DNA from: Eulemur rufifrons
Taxonomy: Eukaryota; Chordata; Mammalia; Primates; Lemuridae
DNA: 64,000 nucleotides
Direction: 5' to 3'
Assembly (NCBI RefSeq): GCF_041146395.1
Contig: NC_091006.1
Location: 2,858,001 to 2,922,000, forward strand
The notes under the pieces were generated by a model. It saw only the letters and a program-made list of their open reading frames with translations, was not told the DNA's origin and did no database searches. How positions within the stretch are numbered: the stretch's first letter is position 1; every line of letters starts with the position of its first letter. Positions 1 through 49,895 of the stretch are shown in pieces. A program made the translations under genes and the position numbers.

Positions 1-135
1 TTTCCGTTTGGGATGATAGAAAGGTTGGGGGTAGATGGTGGTGCCAGCCGCACAACGATGTGAATGTGTTTAACGCCACCGAACTATACACTTGAGAATG
101 GTAAATGTTATGCTATCTATATTTTGCCACAATTA
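1..135 (+). repeat. L1 3' end fragment (old)
   Basis: The stretch with gtgaatgtgtttaacgccac, a 'cttgagaatgg' segment and 'attttgccacaatt' matches the remembered 3' untranslated consensus of old L1M elements. The sequence from here to the CpG-rich block (about 135-500) shows nothing I recognise. Confidence 0.55.
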
Positions 136-793
136 CACGCCCTCCCCACACACATACCCTGCGTGCGCCCAGGGCTAGGGAGCCGAGTACCCTCCCCGGC
201 CCCATACCCCCGGCAAAGGCACTTGGTGCAAAAGCACTTGGGTGGACGCCCGGGCAGTTCACCAGCCACAGCTGCGCACCCCAGCACCCTCCCAGGCGGA
301 GGTTGTGTGCACATTTAAGAGCTGTGCAACCATCGCCACAATCCAGGTTTTGGGCATTTCCATCACCCTACTCTGCTCTATAATAGCGATAATGGGAGCC
401 TAGCACGTTATAGGCCGGTAACACATTGTACCCGTATTATTACACTTGTCGGTGCCCATTTTGTACATCGTTATCTTTACTAAAACGCAACCCAGGCCTC
501 GCGCAGCCGCGTCTACATGCGCAGGGCGCGGATTGCGGGCGCGGCTGCGAATCCCAACGGCCCCTCCCCACCCGCCGGCCCTCCGGAGGCCGCCCACGCC
601 CGACCCCTGCGATCGGGGAATCGGCCCTCTCCCCGACGCCCTGGCAGCGACAGGAGCGTGGCTCCGGGCTGGATTGGTGACGCCTGGGCGCGGCGGGCGC
701 CTGCGCAGTGCCGAGGGCCGTGCGCGCGCGCGCCGAGGGCTGGGGGAGCTCCCGCGGGGTGACGGCAGCCGCTCGACCTCGCTCGGCCGCGCC

Positions 794-6580
<5,787 letters not shown>

Positions 6581-6688
6581 ACTAAAAATGTTTAGAGACT
6601 AGAACTTAATGGAACAATTCTAGGACAGAAGTTAAGTTTTGTTTAATAACGTTTACTTTGTTTATTGTCTATATGCCTTTTAAAAGAA

Positions 6689-6694
6689 AATAAA
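6689..6694 (+). terminator. PDCD5: PDCD5 polyadenylation signal (AATAAA)
   Basis: A canonical AATAAA lies about 110 bases after the PDCD5 stop codon. It is followed by sequence with gttgtttt that could serve as the downstream GU/U element. Confidence 0.8.
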
Positions 6695-7229
6695 CTTGTT
6701 ATGCAAAGTGAAATAATTTGGGCGAGTTGTTTTAGTACCATAGCCAACTGACTGGAAGATGTGGATTTTTTAATTTTTTCCCTCCTATCAAAAGTTTTTA
6801 AACATGTAGCAGCATGAATATATCCTTCGTGACTGTAACATTGGTACTAGGTAGGGAAAATGTCCTTAGCAGAAACAGCTGTTCCAGCACTCTTCAGTAA
6901 GAAGAAAATAGCAGTAGCAGCCAGTAACACTGTGGGCATTAAAATCCATATATTAAACTCAATCAGCTTTAACATCTGAGCACATCTTAAATTTCCAAGA
7001 CACAGTTTCTAAAAGCAGGTAAACTGTTTCTCTTCCTGCAGGTAGTACTTCCATTTAATGTAAGAAAAGTCTGAGCTTTCATTGCAAAGGTGTTGAGATT
7101 AAATTATCTAACAAATATTCCCATCGAAAAAAACTAGAGCTATAGTGCCACCGGAAAAAAAATGACCAAAATAATTAGGACATACTGGCAATGATACTGC
7201 AACAATAAACATGATTGAAAGAGAAACTA

Positions 7230-7556
7230 CTTGTTTGTTTTTTTGAGACAGAGTCTCACTCTGTTGCCCAGGCTAGAGTGCCATGGCGTCAGCCTAGCTC
7301 ATAGCAACCTCAAACTCCTGGGCTCAAGCAATCCTCCTGCCTCAGCCTCCCGAGCAGCTGGGACTACAGGCACGCACCACCATGCCTGGCTAATTTTTTC
7401 TATATATTTTTAGTTGGCCCGCTAATACCTTTCTATTTTTTTAGTAGAGACGGGGGTCTCTCTCTCTCTTGCTCAGGCTGGTATCGAACTCCTGACCTCG
7501 AGTGATCCACCCACCTGGACCTCCCAGAGTGCTAGGATGAGCCACCGTGCCTGGCC
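7230..7556 (-). mobile_element. Alu SINE, antisense, strepsirrhine type
   Basis: A full reverse Alu whose linker holds the extra 'ctatatatttttagttggcc' segment seen in lemur Alus. It is flanked by an imperfect target duplication (agaaactactt / agaaattactt). Confidence 0.9.
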
Positions 7557-7737
7557 AAGAAATTACTTCTGATTAAAATCTAGTTGGGACAGTTCAGCAG
7601 TTAAATGTTTTGGTGGAAATGTTCTGGGTTCTTCAGTGATAAAGCTGCAGGTGACTTAAAGCAAGTGTTATCTTTTATATTGTGTTTTACTTCCACTAGG
7701 TTATGAAACCTTCACTCATACACTTTGTCTCTTAAAA

Positions 7738-7848
7738 AAAAAGTCTCACTATGTTGCCCAGGCTGGCCTCAAACTCCTGGGCACGAGTGATTCTCCCGCG
7801 TCAGCTCCCAAGTTGCTGGGACTACAGGTATGTGCCACAATGTCCAAT
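7738..7848 (-). mobile_element. Alu left-monomer fragment, antisense
   Basis: One arm only: 'tcactatgttgcccaggctg' to 'gggactacaggtatgtgcc'. It resembles a free left monomer or a truncated Alu. Confidence 0.75.
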
Positions 7849-9111
7849 GCTTAAATTTAAATCATAAACATAACTATCAACTAAGCTGTTTGTTGTAACC
7901 TTTTAAGTCAGTCCTGTGAGACCCAGCTCAGGAGTAAGATAACATTTAGTAGGATGGACAGGATTAGTAGCAGAAAAGTGATGGGAAATGTGGTTACAAA
8001 TCGCCTCTGCTCTAGCCAGCTTACTGCTGATATATGGTGAAACTATATTTGAGATTTATGACTATGGCCAATGAAGAAAGTCAGTGTTGGAGTGTCTAAC
8101 ATTCTGAATGAATGAGTAGAACCATTAAGAACATCAAAATGTTTTTAAAGGAACAGAATGATTATAAATAGTCAAAATAAAATTTAGAGATTTTGAAAAA
8201 AAATCCCAGTCATAGGTAAATTTTGCTTTTGGCCTCATATAAAAAAAATCTGAGGGGACAGTGGACGATTCTCAGTAAATTTTGTTACATCTTTCTCTTG
8301 CAGAATAACCACTATCCTAATGGCAACTTCTGATAAAAATGTGCTTAAAGATTGTCAAACTCTTGTCTTCCAAAGACAATTTAGAATGAAAAATGGTTCT
8401 GTATACAAGGATAGCAGAATACACTTTAGTCAAGTGGGGAGTGGTTATTCTAAATTTGCTAACTTAAATCAGTGCATTGACACTGCTTTGATTCAAAAAC
8501 TTTTTTTCACAAAATGGGAATTCAGGCATTACCAATTTCTAAATTATCAAATACAAGTTTAGTTTTTCAAGTAGGGAAAGAGTATTTATAATCGAGGTAA
8601 TCCCTTAAAACAGCTGATACTGATTACCGGAGTAGCTCACGAGGAAACTTTTCCCCAATTTATAGTCCCATTTACAACATTTGTACCTCCAGGTGAAGGG
8701 CACGCCAAGCTTGAAACTGCCAGTTGGATGCCACTGCCCAGCTGGGCCTTGACCCTAGCTCTAAGATCTCTAGCAAATTAAACTCCTTATTTTTCTGAAC
8801 CTATCTTATTTGAGAGTTCTACCATCCAGGGCAATTGTTGGAATTAAACACGAGTATATATGAAAGTGTTTTCAAAATTATACTGCGGCACTCAAAAAAT
8901 TAGGTGGTGTCAAATGTACATATTTATATCTTGAGAATGCCTGTGCTGATAACTGTATAGGATATAGTTTCTTAATTAGGATGGTGGACAAATACAGCAA
9001 GTCAATAAAGCTATTTTGTTTAAAAGTGGAGAAAAGGGGGGAAAATAAACCAGAACAAAGAAATCAGCAAAGCAACAGTGCTTATCTCCACTTAGGCTAG
9101 AAACTACTCAT

Positions 9112-9117
9112 TTTATT
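9112..9117 (-). terminator. ANKRD27: Candidate ANKRD27 polyadenylation signal
   Basis: TTTATT on the plus strand reads AATAAA on the minus strand. Further along the minus strand lies tgttgctttgctg, a possible GU-rich downstream element. Confidence 0.5.
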
Positions 9118-10486
9118 CTGATTTTAAAAGAAATTAAAATGTTTGTTTGTGGGCCCTGAGCACTCTGCCTACTGGGTGAAGTCAGCCCTGGTTAGGTAGA
9201 TGGATGGTGATCTGAACGATCAAGTGTACGTGTTTCAATCACACACCTATAACTGAAACAAAATATACATCCATCCAGTGGGGCCACTGTTCCACACACA
9301 AAGCCTGTGTTTATAGCAGAGAGGCTGAGAAACGTACCTCCATAGCGAAAAAGCTAAAACATGACACACTCAAGAAGCAAAGTTTACTGTTTCTTTTCCT
9401 TCATTTGGCACAAATCCAAGGCACATTAGAAAATTAGAAATCATAAATTACTTTGTAGAAAAATAATTGATCCCTCCCTTCTATACATACACAATACTTC
9501 CAGGAACATGCACAAAACCATTTCCCTATTACAAAGTTATTTGAAAATGTACTCAGGACAAATTCATGTTTGCGGCTCTAGACCAATAACATAAAAAAAT
9601 AACAGTATAATTTATAGAAATTTATAAAAAGGAATAAATGGCAATAAATTCTAACTCAAAGGAATTTTGACCTGGTTTGTGCTGTAAGTTTTGAATCTGA
9701 ATCAAAAGACTAAGAAAAGATGTGCCAAATCTACTCTAGTCCAGTAACCATCCATCAGGTGTGACATTTAAGGGAGGTTCTTAACGGAAAGGGATGTTTC
9801 TAGAAACACTGCTACAGGTGCATATGTAGTAACCAAACATCTGTATTTGTTAGAAGGAAAATTATACCCAACTTTTCCCATATGCATGGTATAGAACAGG
9901 TCTAATATGTCCTTTGACTAAAATGAACATCAAAATGGCATTTAGGCATCTTTTGGTTTGAGTGTTGCTTCGCAAAGAAACATTGTCCAGGTTCTGCTTT
10001 CTTCATTCAGAACTGACACTTCTGCCTAACCTCCACAATACCATGAAACCTAACTAGCTTCTCTTCATCTTATCCCAGATGGAAGAATTCTTTTAGCTTG
10101 TGGTTTGCTAATTTATACACATGGCAGAGGGTTTAGCACCTTTCAGTAGGAGGAGGTCAGAATCTGGTGGTAAAACCTCTGCCTGTAGCCAAGGAACATG
10201 AATACTTAAAAACAATACACCTTGGACTTAAGGATCTGGACACTAGGAATTTTGTCCATTCCTTTTCAAGTGTATTCATTAGCTTTGAAGAGGAGAGAAA
10301 GCGTGGTAAGTTTTTTGTTGCATTCTTCGCCTCAGCCACAGAAAAGCTTTCAGGAACTTTTGCTGAAGACTTTTCTTTTCTCAAGCTAGGTATCTGCAAG
10401 TCCATTTAGTTCTAAGATGTATTCATGCTCAGCATCTTCTTGCATATGTACTTCTTGGCAGCAAATTGAACAAGTCCTTACTACTG
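9112..10486 (-). other. ANKRD27: ANKRD27 3' untranslated region (probable)
   Basis: AT-rich sequence runs from the TAG codon to the nearest plausible minus-strand AATAAA at 9117-9112. No ORF of note is seen on the minus strand. The length of about 1.4 kb is reasonable for this gene, but the 3' end is inferred. Confidence 0.55.
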
Positions 10487-41360
<30,874 letters not shown>

Positions 41361-41769
41361 ATGGACTTCAGATGGGTCAGAGTGCGTTTCCTGGGACAAG
41401 AGAGGAAAACGCCATGAATGACCATTTTCAGGTTTATATAACACACAAAGTCTTCATCTGGCAATTTCCAAAGAGCATCCTTGACATGTATCATTCTCCT
41501 CCACAGACTCCATCAAGAAATATCAAATATAATCCACCAATTCCAAGATGATGTGTTTATTGGTTAGATGTGTAAATTATTCTCAGAAAATCTTGTTAAA
41601 CTCCAGCTCATGGCAAAAGTATAAATGGCTATTCTTAGAACATCCTACATGACCAAAATTATGACATTCTACATTCTAAAGATACTCATGTATTTTTAAT
41701 GAAATATTTTAAGCACACGGAAAAGTACTGAGCAATAATGCAAATCTACCACCAGAATTAAGGAAGCCT

Positions 41770-42250
41770 AACATTTTGCCATGTTTGACTGAGATTTTCT
41801 TTTGGGAGATAACGTGTAACCTCTGGCATGCCCCTTTGCAAAGCGACTTCGCCATTCTTCCCCCCATCAGAAGGTGGAGCCTGTTTCCCCGCCCCCTGCA
41901 CCTGAGCCAGCCCCGTGACTTGCTGCAACCAATAGGCAGAACTGACCCTGTTCATTTCTGAATGTTAGCCCCAGGAGGCCCTGCAGCGTCCACCCTCAGT
42001 CTCTTGGCACCCCAAGATCACCACGCTACGAGGAAGCCCACAGGATGAAAGGCCACGAGGGGAGAGAGAGGCCCAGGTGGTCCAGTGAGCACTGCCAACC
42101 TACCAGTGGAACACAGCCCATGGCTGAGCCCAGGTAAGACCAGCAGAACTACCTGGCCAACCCCCATAACAGTGGGAAGTAACAAACTGCAACTATTTTA
42201 AGCCACCAAGTTTTGGGCTGGTTTGTTACGCAGCAAACGCTACCTGAAAC
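41770..42250 (+). mobile_element. MLT1-type LTR fossil
   Basis: The stretch carries MLT1-like words near the 3' end ('actattttaagccaccaagt', 'ggctggtttgttacgcagc'). It is a solo LTR remnant of an ancient ERV-L/MaLR element with no coding part. It lies in ANKRD27 intron 1. Confidence 0.65.
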
Positions 42251-42294
42251 CTCATCCTTTCCAATTCCAAAGCCATATAGTCCCTATAATTTCT

Positions 42295-43215
42295 AAAAAT
42301 ATTAAAGTTTTTTTTTATTTTTAGGTCTTCAATCCATCTGGATTTTAATTTTGTACATGCTATAAATCGGGCATCTAATTTTATTTCTCCCTATGGTAAG
42401 CCAATTGTCTCATCATTATTTTTTGAATATTCTTTATCCCTTCTGCACTGGCTGATAATGCTACCTTCATCATACTCCAAGATCCCATGTATGTTTTGCC
42501 TGTTTCTGGCCTAGACTAGTGCTGTCACATAGAAATACATAGGAAATATGTAATTACATAGAATTACATATGTAATTATAAATTTTCACGTTAAAAAAGA
42601 AACAGGTGCAATTAATTTTAATATTTTATTATCTTAATATAGCCAAAATATATTTTCAACATGTGAGCATTATTTTAAAATTATTCATGGTACGCTTTAC
42701 ATTTTTTTTTATTCCTACTAAGTCTTCGAAATCTGGTGTGTATTTTACATGTACAGCACGATTCAATTCCTAGTAGCCAAGTGCCTGACAGCCACACGTG
42801 GCTCGTGGCTATTCTACTGGACAGAGCAGGGCTAACCCACATGACTTTACATGATTACAGCTTCATAAAAGCCTTGATATCTCATAAAGAAATGTCTACC
42901 TCCTCCCTTTGGTCTCCAAAGGTTATTCCTAGTGCTTTATGCTATCACATGAATTAAAATCAGCTTTATCAATTCCATGAACAGTCCTATGAGGATTTTT
43001 ATTGGAAATATACCCAATTCATGAACTAGAGAGTCAATATTTTTACAATATTGAATCTTATCATTCATAAACATGGTATATCTATGAATGTCTTCTTCTA
43101 TGTCTTCCAACTAAATTTTTCCATAAACATTATATACTTTTATTAGACTGCTTATTTATATATTCTGCATAGATTTTGCTGCTGTTGTAAATGAGATTTT
43201 TAAAACTAGATTGGT
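42295..43215 (-). repeat. L1 ORF2 fragment, antisense, split by a DNA transposon
   Basis: Reads as reverse L1 ORF2 ('taggtcttcaatccatctgg', 'gaggatttttattgg', 'ttacaatattgaatcttatc'). A second element at 42518-42836 separates the two parts. It has many stops and is inactive. Confidence 0.7.
42518..42836. mobile_element. Non-autonomous DNA transposon nested in L1
   Basis: The ends are imperfect inverted repeats: tagtgctgtcacatagaa at the left and ctattctactggacagagca at the right. The interior matches a MER-type consensus in part ('aagtcttcgaaatctggtgt'). I cannot name the subfamily safely. Confidence 0.65.
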
Positions 43216-43503
43216 TGTGGTAGGTAAGGTTCTAAAAGCAAAAGCCAAAGGACTTACATCAGAGTCATACTGTACAGATAAAATAAGAATCCGGGGGAAC
43301 ACACACCTACCACCACCATCAGAACTGTGACTGGCGAAGCCAGAGTCTGCCCTGATCTGATTTGTGACCGAAAGCTCTGTGAACAGAAGACTACAAGTCA
43401 ACGTTCAGCTCACTTGCTGTTTTAAGGATGTTGCCATCTACAAACTGCTACACGCTGCTAAGCAATGCGAGCAGGTGCTTTGTATGTTTTAAGAACAGTC
43501 CAG

Positions 43504-43841
43504 GGCCGGGCGCAGCGGCTCACGCCTGTAATCCTAGCACTCTGGGAGGCCGAGGCGGGTGGATTGCTCGAGGTCAGGAGTTCAAGACCAGCCTGAGCAA
43601 GAGTGAGACCCCGTCTCTACTAAAAATAGAAAGAAATTATCTGGCCAACTAAAAATATATATAGTAAAAATTAGCCGGGCATGGTGCGCATGCCTGTAGT
43701 CCCAGCTACTCGGGAGGCTGAGGCAGTAGGATCGCTTGAGCCCAGGAGTTTGAGGTTGCTGTGAGCTAGGCTGACGCCACGGCACTCACTCTAGCCTGGG
43801 CAACAGAGTGAGACTCTGTCTCAAAAAAAATAAAAAAAAAA
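43504..43841 (+). mobile_element. Alu SINE, strepsirrhine type, with target-site duplication
   Basis: A full Alu with the tatatata linker. The flanks aagaacagtcca at both ends form a perfect 12-base target duplication. It is in ANKRD27 intron 1, antisense to the gene. Confidence 0.95.
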
Positions 43842-44163
43842 AGAACAGTCCACAGCTGGTCCTCCATCTCCCTGGGCTGCTCCCCCTAGCACAGACCAGT
43901 GTGGTTGTACCAACCTACCAGAGAGGAAGTCCACCAAATGGGCACAGAGGGGATCAGATTTCTTTCTAACCACGTCATTCCAACTCTCTAAGCCTGCACC
44001 TTGGCCTGTGCAACAGAGACCACAATACCTGCCTGCAGGGTTCTCACGAGGATCACTTACATGCCACCTTCACTATTAGTGACGTACAGTACTGCACACC
44101 AATGTGCCACCAGTTACTACAAGCTCACATGGTACCATCATAAGAATTAGAAAAAGGTGCCAA

Positions 44164-44180
44164 CCCCCCCCCCCCCCCCC
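44164..44180 (+). repeat. Poly-C run (17 C)
   Basis: Seventeen consecutive C in otherwise ordinary intron sequence. Confidence 0.9.
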
Positions 44181-44744
44181 GTGGACATGGTCCCGTGCAA
44201 ATGCGTGTAGCTCGGGAAGCAGCTCACAGGCGGTACAGTGGCCTGTTTGACATCCCTGCTAGCTGGCACCCTGTGCGATGCGTGACCCGCAAAATCATAT
44301 ACAATGGCTCTGTTGTTAGTGTTTGATTTTCTTTTAAACATTTACTGTCTTTTTAAAAATTTATCTTAAAAAGAAATCTTTACCCCCCAAAAAAGAAATA
44401 AAAAGAAATCTTATTACTACTTTAAATAGAAAAACAGTATCACTTCCCACAGAGAGGAGATAATCTTAAAGTTAAAAATTATAAAGCCAATTAATGTCAT
44501 TTAAAATCTCACTAGATACTATTGCCTGCCAAAGGTGCTAAACTTAAGCCTGTGGCCTTCTCTCTTCATCACAAAGAGAAAGTCAGCAACTTCTAAAAGC
44601 ACAAAGCGAATTTATCCTTGAAACAATCAGCTGAATGAAATCTGAATGAAAAACTGAATTACTTTCTCACTATGTAGCAATGTTCCATAATGCATCCTGT
44701 GCAAACACCACGCATAACTGCATTATGCATTCTGACCCTTACAA

Positions 44745-44965
44745 CAATGGCAAAAACAGACACCATTTGGGAGCATCCTTGTTCCAGGCAGTGCAATAAC
44801 TTCTATATATCCTGATCCTATTCTAGTGCATACAGTAACTCTCGCTAAGTAGGCATCATTAGCCCCAGGTCATAGATGGAGAAACAGGTTCAGCTGGCTG
44901 ACTCAAGGTTACACAGATGTCAGAATTTATTCTAAAACTCATCCCGTTAACCACCACACCCACCA
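44745..44965 (+). repeat. MIR SINE
   Basis: 'taagtaggcatcattagccc', 'gatggagaaacaggttcag' and 'aaggttacacagatgtcag' in the MIR order. It is in ANKRD27 intron 1. Confidence 0.7.
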
Positions 44966-46108
44966 TGTGAAATAAACACACCTGGAAATGGGTTCATTTC
45001 AGGAGCCACAGATGGCCAGGAGCCAGACTTTATTTTCCCAGATGGAAAAGTCCACATGACACTGAATTCCCTCCACCCGGAGAGAGCTGTCTTGGCTGCG
45101 GGCCCCCTGGGGTCTGCCTGAAAGAGGCCCCAGAGCTCCCTGCAAGTCCTCTTAGGAAAAAGAGCCTCGCATGAAAATGTCTGCGTATAATCCCTTCCTG
45201 GGCCCCTGGGATGGCTCTGCGACAATTCAGGTATTTGAATTGCTGAATTCAATCATTACTGGAGCCCAGATAATCTTTTTAGGAGTCCCCACCAGAACAA
45301 CTGGATAATGCAATTTTGCTGGGACAGTCACAAGCAAAAATTCTTCTTGGTTTCTGACACAGTTGGTTCTACGTGGCAGACTGCAAAAGCAGATGCTTTG
45401 GACAAAAATCATGCAAGCAACAGGATGTGATATGGTCAGACTAAAGCTGGGAAAAGACACGCCTGCTCCTCAGAGAAGATGCTGGCAGAACACCAATACC
45501 TCCACCCCCAAGACGGAGGTGACAGGGACAAGCTTCAGCAGAGGAACTGACAACCTAGCTGGAAGGTAAGACGAAGGAGAGCAAGAAGGGAACAGCAGAG
45601 AGGGGGGATGGGGGGATGGGAGGGGCATTCCCAGCAGGGCCAAGAGCAGGGAGGAAGGTTCAGCGCAGGTACAGGAAACCCAAGACTCCATGAGAAGGTG
45701 AGCCCAGGGAAGGACTCCAAGCAGAGTAGGTCAGAGAGGGGTACAACAGCAAGAGAAGGGAAGGCCACCGAATGCCACATCAAAACATGCAGGTCACATG
45801 CATGCACACACAGGCTCCTAACAGGCACTGCCGCTGAGTGGACAGAGCTTGCTGTTGTTATCTAGCCTCAAGTCATCCGCTTTATCTTGAACATCCGTCC
45901 TCCTGGTCACCAATGACTGAACCCTCTGTCCAGGGGCAGGGATTCAAAGAGCTCTGTCCAACACTGTTCTCAACCTTTCTGTCCTAGTGTTAAAAATACG
46001 TAATAATCTCATACAATCTGGTGCTTAGTGCCAGAGTTGAATTCTTATACGGGGGTAAATACTTTAATGTAACACTTCTTACTTGCAGGAATTAGTTTTC
46101 TACTTTAA

Positions 46109-46509
<401 letters not shown>

Positions 46510-47989
46510 AACTGGAAAGGTAAGTGAAACTTGCAAAACTTCTTAAAACAAATTCCATCCCTGCCCGAGCTCAAATGATGTGAAAATTTATAGGAAATCC
46601 AGTGGAGTTCATTGGAGATACTAAAGATCCCGGAACATGAGTTATCTGACGTTTATCTATGAACTGGAGAGCCGTGTGAGGCCTCAAACGAGTATCCGGC
46701 ATTTGAGGAGGCAACGTGTGCACTCGTGGTTTTGTGGTCTTCAACCGTCCTGCTAGCCCAGATAAGTCTGGGTGACCAGGAACCATCTGGTGACAGCGTG
46801 CAGCCCAGCTCAGCAGAATTCGACACACGGCACTTCCATCAATACCTTCCAGAGATGCACTCCCTGCTGAAATCTCACAGCTGTGGCTGCTCCCATCCTT
46901 CCAGGGCCCTGACCAAAGAGCATGACCCAAGCAGGTGATGAGAAATATCCTCTAGTTGGTCTAATCTGTCAGTCAGAAGGAAAGGGCAAAGAGGGAAAAC
47001 GTTCTATTCATCTACCTTTAACACCAATGGGAGCAATTTGATGATGTAACATACATTGTTATGGTCACCTGTGTCCGTCTCGCCTGTAACGTTTATGGAT
47101 CCTGTCCACACTTTTCTCAAAGCTCCTCATTAAAGCACCCAGCCCTGCATCTGGCTCACTGCAGGCACACAGCTGCTCACCCACTCGAACAAATGACAGC
47201 AGGGTGTTAAGAGGAAGCTCAGGCTTCCAGGGAGGTGACATCTCTCACAGAGGCTGGAAATCCACTGCCCACGTCCAGGGTGGAGAGGGGCTGGCCCCAG
47301 GTACAGCAGGCACAAAAGCAAAAAGCCGAAAGCAAACAGGGTGCTCAGAGCCAGCCCAACAACAGTGACAGCTGGAACGTGCAGGGTTAGAGAAGGAGAG
47401 GAGGCCCCAGGGCCAGAAGCAGGGTGGGACCAGGGAGGGAACAGAAGAGTTCGGAGGGGCCACTGTGCTCCAAATGCCTCCCCATTACCCTGTCCCTGGA
47501 GCGGCAGGTAGAACCGCCACGCACCCATCTCTCTGCCAGTCTCTTGGGTGGAAGGACACTTCTCAGTGTCCCTCATGTGGAGAATCAACCTCAGGACAAA
47601 TCAGGGTCAGACTCTTCTGGACTGAATCCCTTGTAGGCCTGGTGTCTGTCTCTACGTGGTCACATTCCCCTGCTCCTCTGAGAGAGAATGAAGTTTCTGG
47701 ACACCAGCCTGCCACTGGCAACTGATAACAGGGAGAGCCCCAAGAGAGCAGATGCCACAGAAACACTAACCAGTACACGGAAACATCGATAACAGACCCA
47801 GCAGCTGCCTTCGTGAGGACAACACAGGCCAACGGCCACAACTAAAACCCTGACCCCAGGCCCTGTGCAGACGCTTCTGCCTGCCCTCCCAGAACGCTGC
47901 CAGGCAAGGTCATTTCAGGCGGCAAGTCCAGGCTGGGCGAGCTCACCCACGGTGCAAGTTGGGAGTATCCAACTTCCGGGACCCACTGC

Positions 47990-48240
47990 TTTCCCGCCAC
48001 TAGGGCTGGTCAGCAGAAGTCTCTGCTCCTATCCCCATCCCACATCCCCTCCTCCAAGGCCTCAGTCACACCTGTCCACCTGAGACCCAACAAAGTGATC
48101 TTTCTAACAATGGGCTTCCCCTCCGCTCCCTATCAGATGAACTCTCAACTTCCCTGCTTGGTACGGTCCAATATCTGGCTTCTGTTCACCCCTGCAGCCT
48201 CATCACCCTCTACTGTCCCCAAAGCCATGCAAAAAAAATA
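47990..48240 (+). repeat. L2 LINE fragment
   Basis: 'aaagtgatctttctaaca', 'ggtccaatatctggcttctg' and 'agcctcatcaccctctac' follow the L2 3' order. The intervals 44181-44744 and 46510-47989 in the same intron show no recognised gene. Confidence 0.6.
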
Positions 48241-49283
48241 GGTTCTCCCTCTTTCCACCCATTTTGTCCTGAAAACTGCTATTCCCCTGTCAAGACGCCG
48301 GTGTGGCCTGTGGGTGGCTGAGACGCTCCTCCCCAGAGAATGGTCAAGGCCTGGAGTGCCCGAGCCCTGCAGTCAACAACCAGCCCACTGCTCCGCCAAA
48401 AGACCGGCCCCTGAGAGAGCGTGAGCCCCGGGGGCCCAGTACTGCGGACCCCAGGCTGCCTGAGCAGCAGGCCTAGAGGAGATAAAATGTTAATATCCAC
48501 TGCTCTACTCTAGGACTCGTGGGGAGGAGGCATTATTTAGTGAAAATAAGGGTATTTCTCCGTGAAACCCCAAAACTTGGAAAATCCCAGCTCTCATGCA
48601 ACTTTATGGTCCCCCCCCCCCAGTTCCCTGAACGTCCTAAACCTTCAGTGAAGACGCATCACTTGCCCCCGCCGCCCAGCACGGACCACGGGTGCCCACG
48701 TAGCCCGCACCTCGAGGGGCGGCCGGGGGAGCACGGCTGGGTCGCGCGCCGCTGGGCAATCCAGTTCCCATGAAAAACGGAACAGACCCGAGTCTGGAAC
48801 ATCTCTCAGTGCTTGCGAAGTAATGTTTGGGCGGACGAAGACCCCGCAAGCCAAAGGTAGGCAGGCAGGGATCCCCTCCGCCTGACCACCCGGGAAGCCC
48901 ACCAGCCCGGCACGGCGCGGGGCGCAGGCGGCCGGGAAGCGGCGGAGGCGACCCTACGTGAGCGACGGCCCCCTCCCCCCCGCTGTCCCCAAGTTCGAGC
49001 TCCTGGGACCTGGACCTGCCCGCCCGCCTCGGAGCCAGGGACGCCTTCCTCGCGCCGCCCCTTCCTCCGACACAGGGCAGGTGGGCGCGCGGGGCCGGGG
49101 CCGGGGCCGGGGCGGGCAGACGGCCACCGGTGGGGACCAGGGCTCGGGGAAAGCCCAGGCGGCCACCGCTGGGACCGGGGCCCCAGCGGCAAGGAAAGGG
49201 CCCCTCCCCCTTTCCCCGGGCGCCGCCCGGACTCCGGCCCGACGCCCAGGGAGGCGCGGGGACACCAGCGGAAGGACACTTAC

Positions 49284-49450
49284 GGGAAAGGTTACATAGC
49301 TTCATCCCAGCCGTCCCGGGTGCAGGCGGCAGCTCCCGAAGACCCGCTCGGACCTCGGCACCCCCCAACCCTCGCGCGGCCGCTGGCTCCACGGCCCACC
49401 CCTTATCCGCCGTTGGGCGGAGCCGCGCCCCTGCACGGCCCAATGAGTGG
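49284..49450 (-). other. ANKRD27: ANKRD27 non-coding exon 1 (5' end approximate)
   Basis: On the minus strand a strong donor gtaagt occurs at 49283-49278 inside the CpG-rich block, directly after ..atgtaacctttccc. This fits a 5' untranslated first exon, since the start codon lies in an exon 8 kb further on. The upstream boundary is not determinable from sequence; 49450 is only a guess. Confidence 0.55.
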
Positions 49451-49769
49451 CCGTGCTTACCCGGAGTGACGTGTACGCGGAGCAATCACGGAGCCCGCCC
49501 GGCTGGGGGTGGGGCTCAGGCCACTCGCAGCGCTTCCTACTCAAGGCAGCCCCGCCCAGAGCCCACGACTGCGCGTGCCCAGCCGGGAGGAGGGGCGGGG
49601 TCGAGGGCCGGTCTGGCCCAGGGGTGGGGTCCGTCTGGGCGTCTGGAAGGCGGCGGGACCGCAGTGGGAGGAGAGTCAGGCCCGGATCGTGCGGCCGAGA
49701 GTCGCCCTTCACCGAGCGCCTTGGGGGGACAAAGTGCCCAGGCCTGCAGGCACCCCACGTCCTGTCCAG

Positions 49770-49895
49770 CAGGGTTTGGGAGTCAGCGTTCCTGGGCTCT
49801 AGTCCCCTCGCTTGCAGGGACTCCGCGTGAACTAACCCCCTTTGACTCGGCCTCAGTTTCCCCGTCTGTGAAATAGGGAAGGGTTGGTTCTCCCG
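49770..49895 (+). repeat. MIR SINE fragment inside the CpG block
   Basis: 'cggcctcagtttccccgtct' and 'gtgaaatagggaagg' mark a MIR core, between ANKRD27 exon 1 and RGS9BP. Confidence 0.55.

Larger units (their letters stand above)
6695..9111. other. Spacer between the converging 3' ends of PDCD5 and ANKRD27
   Basis: No coding potential is recognised. The stretch holds two antisense Alu-type elements (7230-7556, 7738-7848) in AT-rich single-copy-looking sequence. An 80-codon ORF at 8320-8562 has no features of a known protein. Confidence 0.7.

Noticed and set aside
8320..8562. An 80-codon plus-strand ORF between PDCD5 and ANKRD27
   Set aside because: No domain, no splice or promoter context, AT-rich single ORF of chance size.
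45363..45865. Overlapping ORFs in ANKRD27 intron 1
   Set aside because: Biased low-complexity translations with no conserved motif; no splice signals joining them to the gene.
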